Source: DATCJU01 sp036562635 (GTDB lineage: Bacteria; Actinomycetota; Actinomycetes; Mycobacteriales; Pseudonocardiaceae). Taken from it: a stretch of DNA of 64,000 nucleotides. Positions 17,893-26,277 of this stretch are shown piece after piece; within the stretch, counting starts at the first letter, position 1, and the number at the start of each line of letters is the position of its first letter. The position numbers and the translations under genes were made by a program. Location of the stretch: assembly GCA_036562635.1 (NCBI GenBank), contig DATCJU010000024.1:49969-113968 (forward strand). Direction: 5' to 3'. The notes beneath the pieces were generated by a model. The model was not told where the DNA came from, ran no database searches, and saw only the letters and a program-made list of their open reading frames with translations.

Positions 17893-18642
17893 TCAGCCGA
17901 GGATCAGCCCGGTCGGCTTGCGTCGCACGTGCAGCCGATAGGCCACCGGAAGGGTGCGCCCCGGGGTCTCGGCGATGGCCCGCTCGGCCACCACCGGGGA
18001 GAACTCGATACGCAGCACCGCCTCCAGGCTCGACCGGTCCGGGAAGCGCCACAGCGTGTCGATCCGCCGGCAGGTGAAACCCTGCGCGGCGAAGAACGCC
18101 TCCACCCCGGCCGGGTCGTAACCGGGCATGTCCGCACGCATCCACTTCCCGTAGGCGTGCCGGGTGGCGTCCAGGTCGACCACGGCCAGGCACCCGCCGG
18201 GTCGCAGCACCCGGTCGGCCTCCCACAGGCCCGGTTCACAGCCGGGGCCGAAGAAGTAGGCGGTGCGTGCGTGCACCAGGTCGACACTGCCGTCGGGCAG
18301 GGGCAACCGCTGCGCCGATCCCTGGAGCACCGCCACGCTCTCCAGCGCCGCCACCCGCTGCCGCGCCCGCCGGACCAGGGGCGGGTGCGGTTCCACCCCG
18401 GTCACGCTGCGCGCTCTGGCGGCGAACATCGGCAGGTGGAAACCGTCACCGCAGCCGACGTCCACCACGTCCCGGTCGGTGTAGTCGCACTCCTCGTGCA
18501 GCGCCTGCCAGATCCGGCCGTCGACGTCCTGGGCGCGGTTCTCCACCTCGTACACGTCCGGCCAGTGCCAGATGTTCGGGCTGGGTACCACCTCGGGACC
18601 CCGCCGCACCGCCTCCCAGGCCGCTCGGACGTAGTTCCGCAC
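17893..18642 (-). CDS. Class I SAM-dependent methyltransferase
   Basis: A 249-residue methyltransferase with motif I VVDVGCGDGFHL, an acidic loop GVEPHPPLV, motif VDLVHARTAYFFG and the RVLRPGGCLAVVDLD strand; this is the Methyltransf_11 pattern. GTG 18642 gives a protein that starts at the conserved N-terminal helix; the longer frame carries a low-complexity basic lead that is unlikely to be translated. Substrate unknown. It sits between the glutarate pair and cdsA, a slot where rlmN and cdsA are near neighbours in mycobacteria, so it may belong to the same inserted block. Confidence 0.82.
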   Translation of the reverse strand: MRNYVRAAWEAVRRGPEVVPSPNIWHWPDVYEVENRAQDVDGRIWQALHEECDYTDRDVVDVGCGDGFHLPMFAARARSVTGVEPHPPLVRRARQRVAALESVAVLQGSAQRLPLPDGSVDLVHARTAYFFGPGCEPGLWEADRVLRPGGCLAVVDLDATRHAYGKWMRADMPGYDPAGVEAFFAAQGFTCRRIDTLWRFPDRSSLEAVLRIEFSPVVAERAIAETPGRTLPVAYRLHVRRKPTGLILG

Positions 18643-18770
18643 CGGCCCACGGTAACCGCACCGCCTCGGTGACGGCAGACCGTCCCGGGTGGGAGCTCCC
18701 GGCGACCCCCGGGGCGGCCGGGCCGTGGCGGTCCGGGAAACCACTCACCGGCTACGCGTCCACCCGAACA

Positions 18771-18802
18771 CCGGGGCCGGCCGCCCGGACGACCGGCCCC
18801 GG
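18771..18802 (-). terminator. Terminator hairpin after cdsA
   Basis: A perfect 10-bp stem (ccggggccgg, 18771-18780, with 18793-18802) and 12-base loop, 16 bases downstream of the cdsA stop. Confidence 0.65.
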
Positions 18803-18818
18803 CCTCGGAACGGAGAGA

Positions 18819-19712
18819 TCAGGCCGGCACGAAGGCCCGCAGCAACAGCCAGGAGGCCACCGCCGAGGGCAGCAGCGAGTCGAGCCGGTCCATCAGACCA
18901 CCGTGACCGGGCAGCAGCGTGCCCATGTCCTTGATGCCGAGATCCCGTTTGATCAGGGACTCCACCAGGTCACCACCGGTGGCGGTCAGCACCAGTGCGG
19001 CGCCGAACAACACCCCCTGCCACCAGGTGCCGTCGAGCAGCAGGCTCACACTCAACGCCCCGCCGACGACACCCGCCAGCAGCGAGCCGCCGAACCCTTC
19101 CCAGGTCTTCTTCGGGCTGATGACGGGAGCCATCTGGTGGCGCCCAAACAGGACTCCCGCGACGTAGCCACCGGTGTCGGAGCAGATCACGACGATCATG
19201 AAGCAGATGACCCGGTGGGCTCCGTCGTCCGGTGTGACCAGCATGGCCGCGAAGGAGCCGAACAGCGGCAGGTACGCGGCGGTGAACACCGACGCGGTGG
19301 TGTCCTTCACGTAGCCCCGGGGGCCGCCCCACATCCGCCAGACCAGACAGGCCAGGACGGTGAGTACGAACGCCACCACCAGTCCGTTCCGGCCGAACGG
19401 CCAGGACAACCACACCATGGCCTGACCGCCGACCAGCAGCACCGGCAGTGACAGCGTGATCCCGGCCCCACGCCGGAGCGCCCCGGCCAGCTCCCACGTA
19501 CCGACGGCGACGGCGAGTGCAACCACCCCGACGAAGACCTGGCGGGCGGTCAACAACACCACCAGGATCACCGCGCCGAGGCCCACTCCGACCGCGATGG
19601 CGGCCGGGAGATTACGGCCGGCCCGTGACGGCCGGCCCGTGGACGTCACGCCCGGTTGCTCCGGGGTGCTCCCCGCCGGGGAAGACGACTCCCCGTTGTT
19701 GCTGGCCGTCAC
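18819..19712 (-). CDS. cdsA: Phosphatidate cytidylyltransferase
   Basis: Makes CDP-diacylglycerol from CTP and phosphatidate, the precursor of all phospholipids, in the inner membrane. The 297-residue protein has a polar N-terminus of about 30 residues, about eight transmembrane segments, and the family signature in SDTGGYVAG...KKTWEGFGGS and KRDLGIKDMGTLLPGHGGLMDRLDS. GTG 19712 is preferred because aggag lies eight bases upstream; an ATG at 19733 would add seven residues. It is downstream of frr as in most actinobacteria, with a gap of 329 bases. Confidence 0.94.
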   Translation of the reverse strand: MTASNNGESSSPAGSTPEQPGVTSTGRPSRAGRNLPAAIAVGVGLGAVILVVLLTARQVFVGVVALAVAVGTWELAGALRRGAGITLSLPVLLVGGQAMVWLSWPFGRNGLVVAFVLTVLACLVWRMWGGPRGYVKDTTASVFTAAYLPLFGSFAAMLVTPDDGAHRVICFMIVVICSDTGGYVAGVLFGRHQMAPVISPKKTWEGFGGSLLAGVVGGALSVSLLLDGTWWQGVLFGAALVLTATGGDLVESLIKRDLGIKDMGTLLPGHGGLMDRLDSLLPSAVASWLLLRAFVPA

Positions 19713-20041
19713 CTCACGAGCTCCTAACACCATGGCATTCCCATCGACGGGCCTCCCATCCGCACGGCGAGGCCCAGGAACGGGGTGGACCCGCGCTGGC
19801 CGAACCGGCGCGGGGTCCCGCCCAATCCGTGATCACCGCATCTCACCGGCCCGGTGGGTGGCATGGCACCGCCGGGCCGGCACCCATGGCAGGCCTCCGT
19901 GGTACGTGCCGACCGGTACAGGGGCGGCTGGCCGGCATGACCAGTCCCGCCGGCTCCACGACACGGTCACCCGACGACGGGACCACCCGCCGAAGGCGAC
20001 GCCGCCGGCCGCGAGCACCCGGAGACCGACCTCGGTCGAGG
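19713..20041. other. Gene-free spacer between frr and cdsA
   Basis: About 330 bases with no convincing coding frame. The one short minus-strand frame here has no recognisable content. It probably carries a separate cdsA promoter, but I could not identify boxes. Confidence 0.35.
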
Positions 20042-20599
20042 TCACACCTCGAGCAGCTCGCTCTCCTTGTGCTTGACCAGCTCGTCGACCTGCGCCACGT
20101 AGCGGTCGGTCAGACCCTGCAGTTCCTTCTCGGCGCGGGCCACGTCGTCCTCACCGGCCTCGCCGTCCCGCGCGATGCGGTCCAGCTCCTCCTTGGCCTT
20201 GCGCCGGATGTTGCGGATGGCGATCTTGGCGTCCTCGCCCTTGGACTTGGCGACCTTCACCATCTCCCGGCGGCGCTCCTCGGACAGCGGCGGGATCGCC
20301 ACGCGGATGACGCTGCCGTCGTTGCTGGGGTTCACCCCCAGGTCGGAGTCACGGATCGCCCGCTCCATCGCACCGAGCTGGCCGGCGTCGTAGGGCTTGA
20401 TCACGGCAAGCCGGGCCTCGGGGATGGAGATGCTCGCCAGCTGGTTGAGCGGGGTCGGCGAACCGTAGTAGTCGACGACGATGCCGTGGAACATGGCAGG
20501 GGTGGCTCGACCGGTGCGCACCGAAGCCAGGTCCTCCTTGGCCACGGACACCGCCTTCTGCATCTTCTCCTCTGCGTCGAGGAGGGTTTCGTCGATCAC
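20042..20599 (-). CDS. frr: Ribosome recycling factor
   Basis: A 185-residue protein of the expected length that splits post-termination ribosomes together with EF-G. Characteristic stretches are the N-terminal helix (KMQKAVSVAKEDLASVRTGRA), VDYYGSPTPLNQLA and IRNIRRKAKEEL. The ATG is preceded by aaaggagcag. It lies 66 bases downstream of pyrH, in the universal tsf-pyrH-frr order. Confidence 0.97.
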   Translation of the reverse strand: MIDETLLDAEEKMQKAVSVAKEDLASVRTGRATPAMFHGIVVDYYGSPTPLNQLASISIPEARLAVIKPYDAGQLGAMERAIRDSDLGVNPSNDGSVIRVAIPPLSEERRREMVKVAKSKGEDAKIAIRNIRRKAKEELDRIARDGEAGEDDVARAEKELQGLTDRYVAQVDELVKHKESELLEV

Positions 20600-20665
20600 G
20601 GCTGCTCCTTTATTCGCAGTCTGCTGGGGTGGTAGGAGTTACCACTGGTCACGATCCCAGCACGC

Positions 20666-21418
20666 TCAACCCGAGACCTCACCACGGGGGGTGCTGACCA
20701 GGGTCCCGATCTTCTCACCACGGACCGCGCGAGCGATGTTCCCCTCGGTGAGGAGGTTGAACACGATGATCGGCATGTTGTTGTCCATGCAGAGGCTGAA
20801 CGCCGTGGCGTCCGCCACCTTCAGACCACGCTCCAGGGTCTCCCGGTGGGTGATGTGCTCGAACTTCACCGCGTCAGGGTCCTTCCGCGGGTCGGCGGTG
20901 TACACCCCGTCCACGGCCTTGGCCATCAGCACCACGTCGCAGCCGATCTCCAGCGCGCGCTGCGCGGCCGTGGTGTCGGTGGAGAAGTAGGGCATGCCGG
21001 CACCGGCGCCGAAGATGACCACCCGCCCCTTCTCCAAGTGCCGGATGGCCCGACGCGGGATGTACGGCTCGGCCACCTGCCCCATGGTGATCGCGGTCTG
21101 GACCCGGGTGTCGATCCCGTGCTCGCGTTCCAGGAAGTCCTGCAGGGCCAGGCAGTTCATGACCGTGCCCAGCATGCCCATGTAGTCCGCCCGGGCCCGG
21201 TCCATGCCCCGCTGTTGCAGTTCCGCGCCACGGAAGAAGTTGCCGCCCCCGATGACCACGGCCACCTGCACACCGCTGCGTACCACGTCGGCGATCTGTC
21301 GGGCGACCGTCTGCACCACGTCCGGGTCCACACCGACGGAGCCTCCGCCGAACATCTCCCCGCCGAGCTTGAGCAGAACCCGCTTGTACGCAGGTCGCTG
21401 ACTGTCCTCCACGGTCAC
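20666..21418 (-). CDS. pyrH: UMP kinase
   Basis: A 250-residue amino-acid-kinase-fold enzyme phosphorylating UMP to UDP. Motifs are KLGGEMFGG near the N-terminus, VVIGGGNFFRG, the MGMLGTVMNCLALQ helix and IFGAGAGMPYFSTDTTAA. GTG 21418 is chosen for the ggaggag sequence ten bases upstream. GTP activation and UTP inhibition are general for bacterial UMP kinases. The gene is followed by frr and preceded by tsf with a 155-base gap that contains a hairpin. Confidence 0.96.
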   Translation of the reverse strand: MTVEDSQRPAYKRVLLKLGGEMFGGGSVGVDPDVVQTVARQIADVVRSGVQVAVVIGGGNFFRGAELQQRGMDRARADYMGMLGTVMNCLALQDFLEREHGIDTRVQTAITMGQVAEPYIPRRAIRHLEKGRVVIFGAGAGMPYFSTDTTAAQRALEIGCDVVLMAKAVDGVYTADPRKDPDAVKFEHITHRETLERGLKVADATAFSLCMDNNMPIIVFNLLTEGNIARAVRGEKIGTLVSTPRGEVSG

Positions 21419-21497
21419 CCTGTCTCCTCCTCCACGGCCGGGCACCGGCTCACCGCAGTACCCACCCCGCCAATCGGTCGTGTTCTGAGTGCGCGAA

Positions 21498-21542
21498 GGC
21501 GGGGCCGCCCATGCGCCAAAGTTGTCGCACGGCGACCCCGCC
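21498..21542 (-). terminator. Hairpin between tsf and pyrH
   Basis: Arms ggcgggg (21498-21504) and ccccgcc (21536-21542) with a further GCC/GGC pairing inside the loop, located in the gap after the tsf stop. This could terminate part of the rpsB-tsf transcript before pyrH. Confidence 0.45.
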
Positions 21543-21573
21543 CCCTCGTCGTGGCTCCGTGGCTTGCCCGGGG

Positions 21574-22389
21574 TCAGGCCTGGCCGACCTCGAAACGGGC
21601 GAAGCGGACGACGGTGACACCCGCCTCGTCGAGCACAGCCTTCACCGTCTTCTTCGAGTCCTGGACCGACGCCTGCTCCAGCAGCACGACGTCCTTGAAG
21701 AAACCGTTCAGCCGGCCCTCGACGATCTTCGGCAGCGCCTGCTCCGGCTTGCCCTCCTCGCGGGCGGTCTCCTCGGCGATGCGGCGCTCGTTGGCCACCA
21801 CGTCGGCGGGAACCTCGTCACGGGTGACGTAACGCGGCTTCATCGCGGCGATCTGCATGGCGGCGGCGCGAGCGGCCTCCTCCGAGTCGCCGGTGTACTC
21901 GACCAGCACGCCGACGGCCGGCGGCAGGTCCGAGGACCGGCGGTGCAGGTAGACGGCGACCTGGCCGTCGAAGACCACGACCCGGCGCAGCTCCAGCTTC
22001 TCACCGATCTTGGCGGAGAGCTCCTGCACGGCGTCGGCCACGGTCTTGCCGTCCAGCTGAGCGGCCTTCAGGGCCTCGACGTCGGCCGGCTTGACCTCCT
22101 TGGCCACCGCCACGATCTTGGTGGCCAGGTCGATGAACTCGGCGTTCTTGGCGACGAAGTCGGTCTCGCAGTTCAGCTCGATCATCACGCCACCGTCCGC
22201 GGCCACCAGGCCGTTCGCGGTGGTGCGCTCGGCACGCTTACCGACATCCTTGGCGCCCTTGATGCGCAGGATCTCGATCGCCTTGTCGAAGTCGCCCCCG
22301 GACTCCTCGAGCGCCTTCTTGCAGTCCATCATCCCGGAACCGGTCAGGTCCCGGAGGCGCTTGACGTCGGCGGCGGTGTAGTTCGCCAT
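21574..22389 (-). CDS. tsf: Elongation factor Ts
   Basis: The guanine-nucleotide exchange factor for EF-Tu. 271 residues with the N-terminal UBA-like domain (YTAADVKRLRDLTGSGMMDCKKAL), the TDFVAKN loop that inserts into EF-Tu, and two EF-Ts core repeats. ATG 22389 is unambiguous. It follows rpsB by 103 bases with a strong hairpin between them. Confidence 0.97.
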   Translation of the reverse strand: MANYTAADVKRLRDLTGSGMMDCKKALEESGGDFDKAIEILRIKGAKDVGKRAERTTANGLVAADGGVMIELNCETDFVAKNAEFIDLATKIVAVAKEVKPADVEALKAAQLDGKTVADAVQELSAKIGEKLELRRVVVFDGQVAVYLHRRSSDLPPAVGVLVEYTGDSEEAARAAAMQIAAMKPRYVTRDEVPADVVANERRIAEETAREEGKPEQALPKIVEGRLNGFFKDVVLLEQASVQDSKKTVKAVLDEAGVTVVRFARFEVGQA

Positions 22390-22449
22390 CGTGCGTTGTC
22401 CGTCCTTCTTCGGTACGCGGCGGGGTAGATGCGTGGTGATTGCGTGGGT

Positions 22450-22486
22450 CCCCGCCCGCGCCACCCGGTCGGCGGCGCGGGCGGGG
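22450..22486 (-). terminator. rpsB-tsf intercistronic hairpin
   Basis: A perfect 13-bp stem (22450-22462 with 22474-22486) and 11-base loop lies just downstream of rpsB and upstream of tsf. Partial termination or mRNA processing at this point is a known way of setting S2 to EF-Ts ratios in other bacteria; here it is inferred. Confidence 0.6.
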
Positions 22487-22492
22487 CCGACG

Positions 22493-23347
22493 TCAGGACT
22501 GCGAGGAAGGAGCCTGCTCGGTGGCCTGCCCGCCCTCGGCGGAGGCCTCGGCAGCGGCACCGGTGCCGGCCAGCAGCTCCTGCTCCCACTCGGGCAGCGG
22601 CTCGTCGGAGGCCACGCCGGCCTCGGGCTTGTCCTGCCCCTCACCGGCCGCGCCGCGACCGGAGCGGGCCATCAGACCCTCGGCGACGGCGTCGGCGACC
22701 ACGCGGGTCAGCAGAGCGGCGGAACGGATCGCGTCGTCGTTGCCCGGGATCGGGTAGTCGACCTCGTCCGGGTCGCAGTTGGTGTCCAGGATGGCGACCA
22801 CCGGGATACCCAGCTTGCGCGCCTCGCCGACGGCGATGTGCTCCTTCTTGGTGTCCACGACCCAGACGGCGCTCGGCACCTTCTGCATGTCGCGGATGCC
22901 GCCCAGGGTCTTCTCCAGCTTCTCCTTCTCACGGGTCAGCATCAGGATCTCCTTCTTGGTGAGACCCTGGAACCCGCCGGTCTGCTCCATCGCCTCGAGC
23001 TCCTTGAGGCGCTGCAGACGCTTGTGGACCGTGCTGAAGTTGGTGAGCATGCCACCCAGCCAGCGCTGGTTGACGTAGGGCATCCCGACCCGCTGCGCCT
23101 GCTCGGCGATGGCCTCCTGCGCCTGCTTCTTGGTGCCGACGAACAGGATGGTGCCGCCGTGGGCCACCGTCTCCTTGACGAACTCGTAGGCCCGCTCGAT
23201 GTAGCTCAGTGTCTGCTGGAGGTCGATGATGTAGATGCCGTTGCGCTCGGTCAGGATGTAGCGCTTCATCTTCGGGTTCCAGCGCCGGGTCTGGTGCCCG
23301 AAGTGAACGCCGCTGTCGAGCAGCTGCTTCATGGTGACGACGGCCAT
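22493..23347 (-). CDS. rpsB: 30S ribosomal protein S2
   Basis: 284 residues with the S2 signatures MKQLLDSGVHFGHQTRRWNPKM, FVGTKKQA and VVAILDTNCDPDEVDYPIPGND. A C-terminal tail of about 45 residues rich in Glu, Ala, Gln and Ser follows the core and is typical of actinobacterial S2. ATG 23347 is clear. S2 often autoregulates its own operon, but no leader structure was recognised here. Confidence 0.98.
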   Translation of the reverse strand: MAVVTMKQLLDSGVHFGHQTRRWNPKMKRYILTERNGIYIIDLQQTLSYIERAYEFVKETVAHGGTILFVGTKKQAQEAIAEQAQRVGMPYVNQRWLGGMLTNFSTVHKRLQRLKELEAMEQTGGFQGLTKKEILMLTREKEKLEKTLGGIRDMQKVPSAVWVVDTKKEHIAVGEARKLGIPVVAILDTNCDPDEVDYPIPGNDDAIRSAALLTRVVADAVAEGLMARSGRGAAGEGQDKPEAGVASDEPLPEWEQELLAGTGAAAEASAEGGQATEQAPSSQS

Positions 23348-23699
23348 TGCCGGATCAGCACCTCAGTAGCTCGGGCGTGCCTACGTGCGGCACGCGGATT
23401 CGGTTGACGCGACGAGCCGGGTGACCCGCCGCCCTGGTGCCACACCGCCACCCGGACCCGCTCCCCCCCTCCCCGGAGGGTGGGATCGAGACCGCCGAGC
23501 GGCGTGCCCCACGGGCGCAGGGCGTGTGTCGGCACGCGAAGTCGACCCGTTCCTACCGGGCCGCCTGTGCAGTCTACGGGGTAAGCAACACTCGTTTCAC
23601 ACCCAGGCCACTCTTGCGGGGGTCGGCTGTCCACAACCCCCGCGTTCGTCCACAGCCGTGGGCCGCGCACTGGCCGGCCGACCTCCCGCAGGACAACGT
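23348..23699. other. Divergent promoter region rpsB / M23 peptidase
   Basis: About 350 bases without a gene between two divergent starts. It must carry the rpsB promoter and that of the peptidase. On the minus strand gtgaaa and tagact are 18 bases apart around 23572-23601, which could be a promoter for rpsB with a long leader; this is a weak match. Confidence 0.35.
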
Positions 23700-24389
23700 G
23701 TGGGCGTGCCGATCACCACACCGTTCCGACTGCTCGTGCTCAGCGCCACCACCCTGTGCGGGACGGCCCTGTCCGTCGGCCCGGCAGCCGTCCCCATCAT
23801 CCCGGGGCGTCCCGACGAGGTCGTACACCTCGCCGCGGCGGCGACATCCCGTTCCCGGCCGGTCTTCGGCTGGCCGTTGACCGGGCCGCCACCCGTGGTT
23901 CGCCCGTTCCAGGCCCCGCAACACCCCTACGGGCGGGGGCATCGCGGGGTCGATCTCGCCGCGGCGGACGGGCAGCCGGTGCTGGCCGCCGGGGACGGAA
24001 CGGTGCTGTTCGCCGGTTCGGTGGCCGGCCGCGAGGTGGTGTCGGTGGAACACACCGGTGGACTGCGCACCACCTACGAGCCGCTGTCCCCCACGGTCAG
24101 TACCGGGCAGCGGGTGCGCCGGGGGCAGGTGATCGGGCACGTCCGCCCGCACCACCCCGGCTGCACCGCTCCCGGGGAGCCTCCGGTGTGTCTGCACTGG
24201 GGGTTGCGTCGTGGGCAGGTGTACCTGGATCCGTTGCTCCTGGTCCGCCCGGCACGGCTGCGTCTGCTGCCCTGGCCGGAGCGCCACCCGTCGAGCACCG
24301 GGGCCGTCAGCCCTCGTTCTGCTCGGCGAGCTTGGTCCGCAGCCGCAGCACGGCCCGGGTGTGAAGCTGACACACCCGGGATTCGGTGA
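23700..24389 (+). CDS. Secreted M23-family peptidase (LytM-like)
   Basis: About 229 residues: an N-terminal signal-type hydrophobic segment (FRLLVLSATTLCGTALSVGPAAV), then an M23 domain with the zinc ligands in GRGHRGVDLAA (HxxxD) and CLHWGLR (the distal HxH-like site reads LHW), plus DGTVLFAG and GQVIGHVRPHHPGC. The reduced distal site makes catalysis uncertain; it may be a degenerate LytM that activates amidases. The start may be GTG 23700 or 23706. The last 28 codons run antisense into the end of whiG, giving an odd basic tail. In M. tuberculosis an M23 gene also lies next to rpsB. Confidence 0.82.
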   Translation: MGVPITTPFRLLVLSATTLCGTALSVGPAAVPIIPGRPDEVVHLAAAATSRSRPVFGWPLTGPPPVVRPFQAPQHPYGRGHRGVDLAAADGQPVLAAGDGTVLFAGSVAGREVVSVEHTGGLRTTYEPLSPTVSTGQRVRRGQVIGHVRPHHPGCTAPGEPPVCLHWGLRRGQVYLDPLLLVRPARLRLLPWPERHPSSTGAVSPRSARRAWSAAAARPGCEADTPGIR

Positions 24390-25302
24390 CCCCCAGTACC
24401 TTGCCGATCTCCGCCAGTGTGAGGTTCTCGAAGTAGTAGAGGGTGACCACCACACGATCGCGTTCCGACAACTGGGCGATGGCGTCGGCGAGCTGACGAC
24501 GGCTGTCCTGGTCCACCAGGGTCAGCACCGGGTCCTCGGCCCGGTCGTCGGGCAGGGTCTCCGCCAGTGACGCACTGCCCCGACCCGCGGCGATCAGCTC
24601 GTCCAGCGCCATCACGCTGGTCAGGTGCAGCTGTGCGTACAGGTCCCGCAGCTCGGCCACGGTGATGCCCAGCTCCGCGGCGACCTCGGCGTCGGTGGCC
24701 GTGCGTTGCAGCCGCGCTTCCAGCCGCTCCAGGGCCCGCTCCACGTCACGTGCCCGACTGCGGACGGAACGTGGCACCCAGTCCTGGGCGCGCAGTTCGT
24801 CCAGGATCGCGCCCCGGATCCGTTGCATCGCGTAGGTCTCGAACTTCAGGCCGCGTTCCGGCTCGAACTTCTCGATCGCATCGACCAGGCCGAAGATCCC
24901 CGACTGCACCAGGTCGGCAACGTCCACGTGCGCGGGCAGGCCTGTCCCCACCCGACCGGCCACGTACTTGACCAACGGGGCGTAGTGCAGCACGAGCTTG
25001 TCCCGGAGCGCCTGGTCCCGGCTGGCCCCGTAGGCACGCCACAGGGCCACGATCCCTGCCTCGACCTCGTCGGCACTCCGGTGGTCGACCGAATTCCGGT
25101 TCGTGCGGCTGCCCCGGGTGGTGTCGGACCGCTCGGTGGTCGCCGGGACGGTCTGCTCCACCCGTTGGTCGGCCACCGCAGCGCCGACGCCGCCACGGGC
25201 CGTGCCGCCCCTCCCCGGCATCGAGGCCACGGCCTCCTTGCGAGCTGTCGCCGCGCGGGGACCTCCCCCGGCATCGTCAGGAACGGGGGTGGGTTCGCTC
25301 AT
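24307..25302 (-). CDS. whiG: WhiG/FliA-family RNA polymerase sigma factor
   Basis: A 331-residue sigma-70 family factor with regions 2 to 4: VLHYAPLVKYVAGRVGTGLPAHVD and FGLVDAIEKFEPERGLKFETYA (2.1-2.4), the RGAILDELRAQDWVPRSVR block diagnostic of WhiG/FliA, and a C-terminal region 4 helix-turn-helix (LTLAEIGKVLGVTESRVCQLH). An extra N-terminal segment of about 75 low-complexity residues precedes region 2. Streptomyces WhiG triggers sporulation of aerial hyphae. No flagellar genes are near, so a sporulation or morphology role is more likely. It overlaps the xerC stop by 26 bases. Confidence 0.93.
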   Translation of the reverse strand: MSEPTPVPDDAGGGPRAATARKEAVASMPGRGGTARGGVGAAVADQRVEQTVPATTERSDTTRGSRTNRNSVDHRSADEVEAGIVALWRAYGASRDQALRDKLVLHYAPLVKYVAGRVGTGLPAHVDVADLVQSGIFGLVDAIEKFEPERGLKFETYAMQRIRGAILDELRAQDWVPRSVRSRARDVERALERLEARLQRTATDAEVAAELGITVAELRDLYAQLHLTSVMALDELIAAGRGSASLAETLPDDRAEDPVLTLVDQDSRRQLADAIAQLSERDRVVVTLYYFENLTLAEIGKVLGVTESRVCQLHTRAVLRLRTKLAEQNEG

Positions 25303-26245
25303 GGATCGCCTTCAGCCGTTCGACGGTGACATGGGTGTAGAGCTGGGTGGTTGCGAGCGTAGCGTGACCAAGCAGTTCTTGTACGCTACGTAAGTCAGCT
25401 CCTCCTTCCAGCATGTGAGTCGCGGCCGAGTGCCGCAGCCCGTGCGGCCCGACACGGGGTGCACCGGGTACGGCACCCACCGTGCGGGAGACCACCCGTC
25501 GCGCGGTGCGCGGATCGAGACGTCCACCCCGTGCCCCCAGGAAGAGCGCCGCAGGTGAACCGGGCCGGGCCAGGTGCGGGCGCCCACCGTCCAGCCAGGC
25601 GCGCAGTGCGCGTTCCGCGGGTACCCCGTAGGGCACGACCCGCTCCCACCGCCCCTTGCCGAGCACCCGTACCACCCGCCGCGACGGATCCACGTCGTCC
25701 ACGTCCAACCCGCACAGCTCCGCCACCCGAACTCCGGTGGCGTACAGCAGCTCCACCACCGCGTGGTCACGCAGTGCAACCGGATCACCCTCGGCGGCAC
25801 CACGCCGCGCGGCCTCCATCACCGCCACGGCCTGGTCCACACGGAGCACCGACGGCAACGCCCGGGGTACGCGGGGCGCGACGAGCCGGGGCCCCGGGTC
25901 CTCCGCAAGTCGTCCGGCCCGGTGCGCCCAGCGGGTGAAGGCACGAGCCGCAGCAGCCCGACGCGCCAGCGAGGCCCGGCCGGCTCCGGCCGCCTGCTGC
26001 GCAGCGAGCCAGCTCCGGAGCATCTGCAGGTCCAGGGCGTCCAGCTGCTCCTTCCCGCTGGCGTGCAGGTGACGCAGCAGGGATGTCGCGTCCCCCGTGT
26101 AGGCACGCACGGTGTGCGCCGAGAAGCCACGCTCCACACCCAGGTACCGCCGGTAGGCGGCGAGAACCTCGGCCAGCGACTCGGGCAACACCGTGTCGGG
26201 ATGAGACACCGGTACGCGGGCACGAGGAGACGGGGCCACGTCCAC
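25277..26245 (-). CDS. xerC: Tyrosine recombinase XerC
   Basis: A 322-residue site-specific recombinase that resolves chromosome dimers at dif. The N-terminal SAM-like core-binding domain (YRRYLGVERGFSAHTVRAYTGD) is followed by the catalytic domain with Arg (ATGVRVAELCGL), the HGLRHSAATHML His-x-x-Arg, HATLATTQLYTHV (His and the nucleophilic Tyr). All catalytic residues are present. Position between dprA and whiG equals that of M. tuberculosis xerC, so a housekeeping role and not phage integration is inferred. Confidence 0.95.
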   Translation of the reverse strand: MDVAPSPRARVPVSHPDTVLPESLAEVLAAYRRYLGVERGFSAHTVRAYTGDATSLLRHLHASGKEQLDALDLQMLRSWLAAQQAAGAGRASLARRAAAARAFTRWAHRAGRLAEDPGPRLVAPRVPRALPSVLRVDQAVAVMEAARRGAAEGDPVALRDHAVVELLYATGVRVAELCGLDVDDVDPSRRVVRVLGKGRWERVVPYGVPAERALRAWLDGGRPHLARPGSPAALFLGARGGRLDPRTARRVVSRTVGAVPGAPRVGPHGLRHSAATHMLEGGADLRSVQELLGHATLATTQLYTHVTVERLKAIHERTHPRS

Positions 26246-26277
26246 ATCTCAGACGCTGCTGTGCCGAGCGGCGATGG

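Noticed and set aside
25277..26245. Integrase of a mobile element
   Set aside because: The recombinase has XerC motifs and the conserved dprA-xerC-whiG neighbourhood; no attachment repeats or cargo are nearby.
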